Below are positions 57,194 to 64,000 of a stretch of 64,000 nt of DNA, one piece after another (position 1 is the first letter of the stretch; each line of letters opens with the position of its first letter). Source of the DNA: Allofournierella massiliensis. GTDB taxonomy: Bacteria > Bacillota > Clostridia > Oscillospirales > Ruminococcaceae. The position numbers and the translations under genes were made by a program. The notes under the pieces are model-generated. The model made no database searches. It saw only the letters and a list, made by a program, of their open reading frames with translations, and was not told the DNA's origin. Location of the stretch: positions 42,683 to 106,682 of the forward strand of contig NZ_SLUM01000013.1 of the NCBI RefSeq assembly GCF_004345265.1, written 5' to 3'.

Positions 57194-57231
57194 ACCCGGC
57201 CGGAAAGGTTGTCACCGGCCGGGTAATTTTG
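57194..57231 (+). terminator. Hairpin after the tail tube gene
   Basis: ACCCGGCCGG pairs with CCGGCCGGGT; an AATTTTG tail follows, so it may be a partial terminator. Confidence 0.7.
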
Positions 57232-57245
57232 TATAGGAGGTCAGT

Positions 57246-57710
57246 ATGGCAAAACAGAAATTGAGCATCGACACCGGTGTGCAGGAGTTCGAAATCAACG
57301 GCAGCGGTGTGCTGCGTTTCAATCCCAGCGACCCCAATGTGTACAACCGGTTTACGGAGATGCTGGAAAAGGTCCAGGCCGTGGAAAATGAGCTGGTGGA
57401 GAAGGCAGGCCAGCTGCCGAAAGAGGATAATGGCGTTGCAGCCCTTGCTCTTCTGGCTGACGCTGATCGAAAAACCAAGGCCGCTCTGCAGGAGGCATTC
57501 GGCAAGGAAAATGACTTCGACCAGCTGTTGGACGGTGTGAACCTGATGGCGGTGGCCGGTAACGGTGAGCGTGTGGTAACCAACCTGTTGGATGCGCTGC
57601 GGCCCATTGTTCAGGAGGGTGCCAGCCGGTTCTACGAAGAGAAAGCCAATGCCGCTGTGGCAAAGGCTCAGGCGAACCGCGAAGCCCGGCGTGCGGCCGG
57701 CCACAAATAA
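57246..57710 (+). CDS. Tail assembly chaperone
   Basis: The 154-residue acidic helical protein has LSIDTGVQEFEINGSGVLRF then FGKENDFDQLLDGVNLMA, fitting phage tail assembly chaperones (gpG class). It ends with AHK-type basic residues where its overlapping partner begins. No slippery frameshift site was seen. AGGAGG precedes the ATG. Confidence 0.75.
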   Translation: MAKQKLSIDTGVQEFEINGSGVLRFNPSDPNVYNRFTEMLEKVQAVENELVEKAGQLPKEDNGVAALALLADADRKTKAALQEAFGKENDFDQLLDGVNLMAVAGNGERVVTNLLDALRPIVQEGASRFYEEKANAAVAKAQANREARRAAGHK

Positions 57711-58273
57711 TGGACCGCTGGAGTCTGCCGGAGGCACTGGAAATCGGCGGGCGGCAGTATGCCATAAACGCCGACTTCCGGGATGTGCTGGAGGTCATCC
57801 GCTGGCTGAACAATCCGGATGAGGATGAGCGGGTGCGGTATTTCGTGTCCCTGAAGCTGTTTTTTGAGGATTGGGACAGCATCCCCCAGAAGGACCAGGA
57901 AGAGGCGGCCCGCCAGATGATGATCTTCATCGCGGGCGGCGTGGAAGATACCGGCCCATCTGGCCCCCGTTTGATCGACTGGGAGCAGGATCAGGGAATG
58001 ATTGTGGCAGATGTGAACAAGGTGGCCGGGTGCGAGATCCGCGCCCTGCCCTTCGTGCACTGGTGGACCTTCCTTGCCTGGTTCGGGGCCATCGGCGAGG
58101 GTCAGCTGTCCACAGTAGTGAGTATTCGCGATAAGCGGCGCCGGGGCAAAAAGCTGGAAGGCTGGGAGAGGGATTACTATCAGCAGCACAAAGCTGAGGT
58201 GGACCTGCGGCCCCGCTACACCGCAGAGGAGCTGGCCGAGCAGGAGCGCCTGAAAAAACTGTTGGGAGAGTGA
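57710..58273 (+). CDS. Gp15 family tail protein
   Basis: This 187-residue protein fits the bacteriophage Gp15 family, starting with LPEALEIGGRQYAINADFRD and the conserved WLNNPDEDERVRYFVSLKLF block, then ALPFVHWWTFLAWFGAIGEG. It lies between the chaperone and the tape measure, as usual for Gp15 and a role in tail assembly. It shares its first base with the previous stop. Confidence 0.88.
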   Translation: MDRWSLPEALEIGGRQYAINADFRDVLEVIRWLNNPDEDERVRYFVSLKLFFEDWDSIPQKDQEEAARQMMIFIAGGVEDTGPSGPRLIDWEQDQGMIVADVNKVAGCEIRALPFVHWWTFLAWFGAIGEGQLSTVVSIRDKRRRGKKLEGWERDYYQQHKAEVDLRPRYTAEELAEQERLKKLLGE

Positions 58274-58283
58274 GGCGATGTAA

Positions 58284-60719
58284 TTGGCAGACGGTAAGGT
58301 AACAATCAGTACGGCGCTGGATAACACTGGATTTAAACGTGGTGTGAATCAGGTTAGCGGTAGCCTTGGTGGTTTGCGCTCGGTTGCTGGAAAGCTGGCA
58401 GCAGCACTTGCTGCAGCATTTGCCGTACAGAAAGTAATCCAGTTCGGCGCTGCCTGTATTCAGCTGGGCAGCGATGTGGCCGAGGTGCAAAACGTTGTAG
58501 ATGTTTCGTTCGGCGGCATGGCCTACAAGATGGAGGAGTTCGCCGACACTGCGATCACCAGCTTCGGCATGAGTGAGCTGGCGGCCAAAAAGACCGGCAG
58601 CACCTATATGGCCATGGCAAAGGGTATGGGCGTAGCGGATGAGGCTGCCAGCGATATGGCCATTTCGCTGACCGGCTTGTCCGGCGATGTGGCCAGCTTC
58701 TTCAACATCAGTCAGGAGGATGCGGCGTACAAACTGCGGAGCATCTTCACCGGTGAAACTGAGGCATTGAAGGACCTGGGCGTGGTCATGACGCAGGCAA
58801 ACCTGCAGCAGTATGCTATGGCCAACGGGATGAACAGCAATATCCAGGCCATGAGCCAGGCCGAGCGAGTTGCACTGCAATACAGTTTTGTGATGAATTC
58901 GCTGAAGCTGGCTCAAGGCGACTTCCTGCGTACGCAGGACAGCTGGGCCAACCAGACCCGCATTCTGTCCATGCAGTGGCAGCAGTTTATGAGCATCATC
59001 GGTCAGGCTCTTACTACGGTACTTCTGCCGGTGGTCAAAATGCTCAATACCATTGTGGCCGCCCTCATCAATATGGCCAACGCATTCAATGCGGTGATTA
59101 CGTCCATTTTTGGAGGCGCGCAGAAGCAGATCCAGACGACTGGCGCGGCCATTGAAGGGGCAAACGCCGGAATCGCATCCAGCGCAGGAGCCGCGGCAGC
59201 GGGTGAGCACGAGCTGGCCGACGGCACCAAAGCGGCAGCCAAAGCAGCCAAGACCGCGACCGCGAGCATCGACGAACTGAACGTGCTGCAGCAGGATACC
59301 GGCTCAGCTGGTTCTGGCGGATCGTCCGCCAGTGGTGGTACAGGAGGTGTGGCAAACCTTGTACCTGAAGCAGCGGTGGACGAAGCACAGGAAGTACCGC
59401 CGATTCTGGAAAAAATTAAGCAGTTGATCGCACAGATCGGGCAACTCTTTGCGCCCAGCATCGCCGCTTGGAGTAAGGCCTTTGATCAGCTGTCCCGAGC
59501 GGCAAAAAGTTCCTGGGGCATTATCCAGGGGAGCGCGCTGGAATTGTGGGATACTGCTCTGCGCCCGCTGGGTGAGTACATTCTGGGAGATTTTATCCCC
59601 AGCGTGACGAATGCTTTTTCAGAGACATTCGCGCCGATATTCGCGGACATCGGCAGTCTGATCATGGAGCAGTTCGCTTTGCAGTTCCAATGGGCGTGTA
59701 ATCTCATTGGAGATTTGATCAATTCCTTTTTGCTGCCGATGTTTGGTTTTCTGCAGCAGGTTATTCAGGATATGTTTGCCGGCATCAAAGGTGCATGGGA
59801 TATATACGGTCAGCCAATCCTGGATGGTCTTGCTCTTGGATTCCAGTCTGTAAGAGATATCCTCTCCGATGTCTACTACAACCTGGTAAAGCCTGTGCTC
59901 GAAGAAATCATGCAACAGATCGACTGGTTGTGGAGTGAGCACCTGAAACCTTTGTGGGATAACCTCATGGAGTTTTTTGGTGCGTTTGCAGAGATGGTCC
60001 TCGCGATCTGGAATGAATATATTTATCCTTGGATCCAACAGATGGTGGATATATTCGCCCCAATTCTCGCCGAAGCAATCAAATTCGTGGTGGACGCATT
60101 CGCTACAGCATTCGCCAAGATCAGCGATATTGTGAGTGCGGTGATTCGCATCCTGAAGGGCCTTTGTGAATTTGTGACGGGTGTTTTCACCGGGGACTGG
60201 GAAAAGGCCTGGAATGGTATCAAGGACATCTTTGGCGGTGTCTGGGATGGCATTGTGGGAGTGCTAAAAGGAGCGGTGAATACGGTAATTGATATGATCA
60301 ATGCTGTGCTGCGTGCGGTGGCGCTGGGCGTGAACGCGATTATTGACAAAATCAATGCGCTCAGTTTCACAGTGCCTGACTGGGTACAGGGAATCGGCGG
60401 TGAGACCATCGGATTCAACTTTGCGAAGTTCGACCCGCCTCAGATTCCAAAACTTGCTCGGGGCGCGGTTCTTCCGGCCAACAATCCGTTTCTGGCTGTG
60501 GTGGGTGACCAGCGGCGAGGAACCAACGTGGAGGCCCCGTTGGAGACCATCACCCAAGCTGTCATTGCGGCATTGTCTCAGCTTGGCGGAACGCAGGAGT
60601 TTACCGCCAGCCAGCCAATCGAGGTAAAACTGGATGGACAGGTGCTGTACCGCGCCATGGCGAAGATCGAAGCAAACCGGGGCGCAAAGATCGGAGGTGC
60701 ATTCGCAAATGCCTATTAA
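58284..60719 (+). CDS. Tail tape measure protein
   Basis: The 811-residue protein sets tail length. It starts with KVTISTALDNTGFKRGVNQVSG, has hydrophobic helices at about 38-55 and 240-262, coiled Ala-rich segments, and a repeated Trp-rich central part (DNLMEFFGAFAEMVLAIWNE). Length relates to tail length. TTG start. Confidence 0.9.
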   Translation: MADGKVTISTALDNTGFKRGVNQVSGSLGGLRSVAGKLAAALAAAFAVQKVIQFGAACIQLGSDVAEVQNVVDVSFGGMAYKMEEFADTAITSFGMSELAAKKTGSTYMAMAKGMGVADEAASDMAISLTGLSGDVASFFNISQEDAAYKLRSIFTGETEALKDLGVVMTQANLQQYAMANGMNSNIQAMSQAERVALQYSFVMNSLKLAQGDFLRTQDSWANQTRILSMQWQQFMSIIGQALTTVLLPVVKMLNTIVAALINMANAFNAVITSIFGGAQKQIQTTGAAIEGANAGIASSAGAAAAGEHELADGTKAAAKAAKTATASIDELNVLQQDTGSAGSGGSSASGGTGGVANLVPEAAVDEAQEVPPILEKIKQLIAQIGQLFAPSIAAWSKAFDQLSRAAKSSWGIIQGSALELWDTALRPLGEYILGDFIPSVTNAFSETFAPIFADIGSLIMEQFALQFQWACNLIGDLINSFLLPMFGFLQQVIQDMFAGIKGAWDIYGQPILDGLALGFQSVRDILSDVYYNLVKPVLEEIMQQIDWLWSEHLKPLWDNLMEFFGAFAEMVLAIWNEYIYPWIQQMVDIFAPILAEAIKFVVDAFATAFAKISDIVSAVIRILKGLCEFVTGVFTGDWEKAWNGIKDIFGGVWDGIVGVLKGAVNTVIDMINAVLRAVALGVNAIIDKINALSFTVPDWVQGIGGETIGFNFAKFDPPQIPKLARGAVLPANNPFLAVVGDQRRGTNVEAPLETITQAVIAALSQLGGTQEFTASQPIEVKLDGQVLYRAMAKIEANRGAKIGGAFANAY

Positions 60720-61146
60720 TTTGAAGGAAGCCACCGGTTTTTTGTACCTCGGCACCAGCCCGGAGACCAGCAGGGAGAACCATAGCATCGCAGTTCCTTA
60801 CCCGGATCAAGGCAAAGCCCCGTTTACCACCAGTCGTCTGGTGGATTCGGCCCGCAATGCTCAGGGCACTATGGTGGGCCGGATGATCGGCCGTAGCCTG
60901 GACAAGCAGGAGATGGGATGGAGCACTATCTCGTGCTCTCTGTGGTGGGAGATGAATCGCTGGTTCGAGGACAACCATTTTACGTTCTACTGCCACTATT
61001 TCAACTTCAATACAGGCCGGTGGCTGACCAGATTGATGTACATCTCCGATGTAAAGGTATCGCCGGAGATCATCGACCCGGGCACAGGGGAACCAGCTTT
61101 CCTGCGAGATGCAAGTGTAAATGTAATCGATTGCGGGGTGATCTGA
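60709..61146 (+). CDS. Distal tail-region protein (DUF6711-like)
   Basis: This 145-residue protein, with MGWSTISCSLWWEMNRWFED and FYCHYFNFNTGRW in it, lies in the place of the distal tail protein, just after the tape measure, which it overlaps by eleven bases. A DUF6711 link is a recollection. GGAGG precedes the ATG. Confidence 0.6.
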   Translation: MPINLKEATGFLYLGTSPETSRENHSIAVPYPDQGKAPFTTSRLVDSARNAQGTMVGRMIGRSLDKQEMGWSTISCSLWWEMNRWFEDNHFTFYCHYFNFNTGRWLTRLMYISDVKVSPEIIDPGTGEPAFLRDASVNVIDCGVI

Positions 61147-63047
61147 TGCAAAAGGTGAGCGATGCCTACCGGCAGGAGATGACAAAGCCGGTGCTGGGCG
61201 CGGCAAAGCTGGCCGTGACCCTGAGCGTGGTGGACGAGGACGCAGCCCCCGGCGCGGCGGACAAAAGCGAGGGGCAGGCCTACTGGTCCAGTGTGGAAAG
61301 CGCCCTCACTCAGGACGGCGCGCAAAAGCGCAGCTACGCCACCTTCGAGCCGGGGCGCTGGAAGGCGGACGGAACTCTGCGCATTGCGGACGAGCCCGGC
61401 GGCGCACTGCTGACCGAGGGCTATGTGAGCGAGGCGATGAGCGGAGCGGATGGCAGGTTTGAGGCTCCGCCGGTGCTGGCGCTGGAATTTGAAACGCCGG
61501 TGAGCGTTCCGGCGCTGAGCTTCCGGTTTGACCAAGTGGCGGAGGAATGGTGCACCGCGCTGACCGTGACCGCCTGGAAGGGCGGCGAGCAGTTGGTGCA
61601 GCGGCAGGTGCTGCCCAAGGCGGTGGAGCACCAGGAGATGGTGCAGATCGATCGCTTCGACCGGCTGGAAATCCGCTTTGAGGCCACCAGCCAGCCCTTT
61701 CGTCGGGCGCGGCTGACCCGGCTAATGTTCGGCATGGAGCTGATCTTCGGCCAGGCGGAGCTGACCGAGGCGGCCCAGACCATGGAGGTAGACCCCATCG
61801 GCCGCAGGCTGCCCACCGGGGAGTTCAGCTTCTCGGCGGTGAACGTGAACCTGCTCACCGGCAGCCAGAACGGTCTGTATGACCCGGACAACCCGCAGGG
61901 CATCTGGAAGTATTTCGAGCAGCGCAACCCCATCACGGTGCGCTACGGCCAGCAACTGACTGGCGGCATGAAGTGGGGCGACGCGGCGGCGCTGGAATGG
62001 GGCGACCTGGCCTCCAGCGGCTGGCGGGAGCTATATCAGGGTGGCTTTGTGGAATGGATGCCTGGTGGGCGCTTTTACCTGACCGGCCAGCCCACGGTGG
62101 AAGGGCTGTATGACAAATTCTCCGCCACCGATGCGCTGGGCCTTCTGGATGGCACCTATTACAAGGGCGTGTGGGACGGCGCGCCCCACAGCTTGTGGGA
62201 ACTGGCGACGCTGGTGTTGGAGGACGCGAAGCTTCCTCGCCGCAGGCAGGACGAGCAGCCCTGGGCGCTGTGGGAGGGCTTGAAAGAGATCACCACCGCT
62301 GCCCCGCTGCCAGTAAAGCAGCATCGGGAATGCTTGCAGCTGATCGCTCACGCGGCCTGCTGCCTTTTGTATGCCGACCGGGATGGCGTGATCCGCATCC
62401 AGCCGGATGAGAGCGCCCAAAGCGGGGTGAGCATCGGGCTTTCGGCCATGCTGGAAAGCGCGCCCAAAGTGGAAAAGACTGCGAGCCTTCTTCAGGTGGA
62501 GTGCCCGGCCACGGTGTATGCTCCCGCGGAAAAGGAGAGCCAGCTGCACAAGGGTACCTATCAGGTGAACGGGCGGCTGGAGCTGCACCTGAGCTGGAAT
62601 CAGGCGGCGGACATCCGCGTGGAGTGCGAGGGCGCACAGGTGACGAGTCAGGCGCTGTATGCCGCGGCGGCGGATCTGGTGCTGGAGGGCAGCGGCCCGG
62701 CAACCCTGATCGTGAGCGGCAAAAAGCTGGAGACCAGCAGCCAGAACGCGGTGGCCCCGGTGACGGACGCGGACGAGAACGGCACAGTGGAAACGCTGGA
62801 CAATCCGCTCATTACCGACCTGAACCGGGCGCTGGCGGTGGCGGACTGGGTGCGGGGGCATCTGCTGCGCCGCAGCACCTACACCTGCACCACCCGCGGC
62901 AACCCGGAGATGGACCCCATCGACCGGGTTCTGCTGGACATCCAATGGGAAACGGCCGCCCCGGCTCAGGTGCTGAAAAATCAGCTCACATACAGCGGTG
63001 GAGGGCTGAAAGGAGAAATGATATTGAAAAGAGGGAGTGAAGCATGA
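61146..63047 (+). CDS. Phage tail/baseplate protein
   Basis: The 633-residue protein has a sugar-binding-like beta domain at about 100-190 (VLALEFETPVSVPALSFRF) then a hub-like region with TAAPLPVKQHRECLQLIAHAACCLLY and a C-terminal beta part. It probably forms the tail tip or baseplate. The DNA is more GC-rich than the upstream tail genes, a sign of module exchange. It overlaps the previous gene by one base. Confidence 0.7.
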   Translation: MQKVSDAYRQEMTKPVLGAAKLAVTLSVVDEDAAPGAADKSEGQAYWSSVESALTQDGAQKRSYATFEPGRWKADGTLRIADEPGGALLTEGYVSEAMSGADGRFEAPPVLALEFETPVSVPALSFRFDQVAEEWCTALTVTAWKGGEQLVQRQVLPKAVEHQEMVQIDRFDRLEIRFEATSQPFRRARLTRLMFGMELIFGQAELTEAAQTMEVDPIGRRLPTGEFSFSAVNVNLLTGSQNGLYDPDNPQGIWKYFEQRNPITVRYGQQLTGGMKWGDAAALEWGDLASSGWRELYQGGFVEWMPGGRFYLTGQPTVEGLYDKFSATDALGLLDGTYYKGVWDGAPHSLWELATLVLEDAKLPRRRQDEQPWALWEGLKEITTAAPLPVKQHRECLQLIAHAACCLLYADRDGVIRIQPDESAQSGVSIGLSAMLESAPKVEKTASLLQVECPATVYAPAEKESQLHKGTYQVNGRLELHLSWNQAADIRVECEGAQVTSQALYAAAADLVLEGSGPATLIVSGKKLETSSQNAVAPVTDADENGTVETLDNPLITDLNRALAVADWVRGHLLRRSTYTCTTRGNPEMDPIDRVLLDIQWETAAPAQVLKNQLTYSGGGLKGEMILKRGSEA

Positions 63048-64000
63048 GAAAGAGCCAGAATTACCAGCTGCGTTTACCGGAACGTCTTGAAGAACGTAAT
63101 GATCCGGCGGACATCGACGACCTGACCTACGACATGGAGATTATCGACCGGGAGCTGAAAAAGCAGGCGGATAAGGATGCCGAGCTGGACGACCTGAAGG
63201 CCAGCCGTACCGAGCTGAATGCTCACGCTTCAGCCTCGGTGCTGGCTCACCCGGATGGCAGCGTCACCGATGAGAAGATCGGCCTGCGCACCGTGGGCGG
63301 GGTGAAAAACAAGCTTCAGGCACTGCTGACCCTGATCGGCCAGCAGATCGCGGGCATCAAGGGAACCGAAGCCTGGAACGACGGCCCGGCCATCACGCTG
63401 GCGGCAGCAAAGCAGACGCTGGATGCCCACAAAGCGGCGGCGGACGAACTGCGGGAGCATTTCGACGCCCACGCGGCCAGCAAGGCTAACCCCCACGCGG
63501 TGACCAAAACCCAGGTGGGCCTTGGCAATGTGCCCAACGTGGCCACCAACGACCAGACCCCCACCTATACCGAGGCGGCGGCGCTGAGCCGTCTGGTGAG
63601 CGGCGAGACCCTGGCCCTTGCCTTCGGCAAGCTGGCCAAGGCGGTGCGCAGCCTGATGGAGCATCTGGCAGACACGGAAAATCCTCATACCGTGACCGCC
63701 CATCAGGCGGGGGCATACACTCAGCAAGAGACCGACAAGAAGGACGCGGCGGTGAAAAGTGCGCTGGAAAGTGCCCTTGCCGCACATACCGGGAATACCT
63801 CCAACCCGCATAAGACCACCAAGGCCCAGGTGGGGCTTGGCAGCTGTGATAATACAGCCGACGTGGACAAGCCGGTGAGCACTGCCCAGGCGGCAGCCAT
63901 TGCTGCGGTGCAAAATGCACTGAACAGCCATAAAGCGGACAAAGCCAACCCCCATGCCGTGACCAAAACCCAGGTGGGCCTTTCAAACGTGACCAACGAT
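63044..64000 (+). CDS. Tail fibre protein with NPHxVTKxQVGL repeats, 3' partial
   Basis: The reading frame is open to the window end (319 codons seen). It begins MRKSQNYQLRLPERLEE, with an N-terminal helical piece, then repeated elements NPHAVTKTQVGLGNV, NPHTVTAHQAGAY, NPHKTTKAQVGLGSC and NPHAVTKTQVGLSNV. Such repeats form trimeric fibres that often end in a receptor-binding tip, outside the window. GAGGGAG precedes the ATG, which overlaps the previous stop (ATGA). Confidence 0.88.
   Translation, partial: MRKSQNYQLRLPERLEERNDPADIDDLTYDMEIIDRELKKQADKDAELDDLKASRTELNAHASASVLAHPDGSVTDEKIGLRTVGGVKNKLQALLTLIGQQIAGIKGTEAWNDGPAITLAAAKQTLDAHKAAADELREHFDAHAASKANPHAVTKTQVGLGNVPNVATNDQTPTYTEAAALSRLVSGETLALAFGKLAKAVRSLMEHLADTENPHTVTAHQAGAYTQQETDKKDAAVKSALESALAAHTGNTSNPHKTTKAQVGLGSCDNTADVDKPVSTAQAAAIAAVQNALNSHKADKANPHAVTKTQVGLSNVTND
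63500..63982 (+). repeat. Direct repeats in the tail fibre gene
   Basis: A 24-bp exact repeat starts at 63500 and again at 63959 (GTGACCAAAACCCAGGTGGG at its start); a diverged copy lies near 63814. They encode the fibre motif. Confidence 0.8.

Larger units (their letters stand above)
31854..64000. mobile_element. Siphovirus-type prophage, left part (runs off the window)
   Basis: Starting beside tRNA-Ser, a continuous phage gene order is seen: integrase, repressor, divergent early genes, recombination, replication, packaging, head, tail and tail fibre. No lysis genes or right attachment site are within the window, so the element continues past 64000. The left edge is placed at the tRNA 3' end by inference, since the matching attR cannot be seen. 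Structural genes are intact and collinear, so the prophage may be functional. Confidence 0.93.

Noticed and set aside
57246..58273. Programmed frameshift between the tail chaperone and Gp15 genes
   Set aside because: No slippery heptamer was seen at the junction, and the downstream gene has its own ATG and an intact Gp15 fold.

Overview
The window looks like a gut Clostridia genome of high GC, probably Oscillospiraceae in the Faecalibacterium/Gemmiger/Subdoligranulum neighbourhood. The evidence is a SCIFF peptide with its radical SAM maturase (a Clostridia hallmark), Gram-positive style Shine-Dalgarno sites, -35/-10 promoters with many extended -10 elements, tRNA genes with encoded CCA ends, and a very large secreted sialidase with a QTGD-type C-terminal sorting signal. 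The species cannot be fixed from sequence reading alone.

Layout. Positions 1-20830 are ordinary host chromosome in short transcription units: a truncated HAD phosphatase, a diguanylate cyclase, CbiZ cobinamide amidohydrolase, a DUF4914 P-loop protein, glycerol dehydrogenase, a ZIP metal transporter, a D-Ala-D-Ala carboxypeptidase, the SCIFF system (scfA, 50 codons, plus scfB), an Orn/Lys/Arg decarboxylase-fold enzyme with a polytopic membrane protein, a DUF308/CPBP/TadA/SDR/GH25 run, an AI-2E-family permease, thioredoxin, a Crp/Fnr regulator and MntP. Positions 20906-21208 carry tRNA-Gly and tRNA-Leu. Positions 21748-28575 encode one 2275-residue surface sialidase with two catalytic domains in tandem. 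A pentapeptide-repeat protein, a MATE exporter and a six-tRNA region (Arg, His, Gln, Gly, Cys, Ser) follow.

From just after tRNA-Ser(GGA), about 31854, to the window end lies a siphovirus-type prophage that continues beyond position 64000. Its order is classical: integrase, a DUF4041/GIY-YIG-like protein and an S24 repressor (leftward); a divergent immunity region with two near-identical operator-like repeats; Cro-like and Bro-N proteins; a small-gene early region; a recombination module (SMC-like ATPase, RecT, MBL-fold protein); a replisome protein and a RuvC-like resolvase; an ArpU/DUF1492-like late regulator; then packaging (TerS, TerL), portal, minor capsid, scaffold, major capsid, connectors, tail tube, chaperone, Gp15, tape measure, baseplate proteins and a repeat-rich tail fibre cut by the window edge.

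Most interesting points. (1) The phage minor capsid protein at 51005-52645 ends in an AT-rich domain unlike a capsid domain, followed by a 68-codon gene and a strong terminator: the layout of a MuF-type polymorphic toxin with an immunity gene. (2) A complete small transcription unit (consensus promoter plus terminator, about 75 nt, no ORF) sits between integrase and the DUF4041 gene. (3) A promoter, about 150 nt of leader and a terminator precede TerS. (4) trxA has an extended -10 promoter and a dyad centred near -41, beside a Crp/Fnr gene. (5) A perfect dyad lies inside the ZIP promoter. All functional statements rest on recognised sequence motifs; no database search was run.
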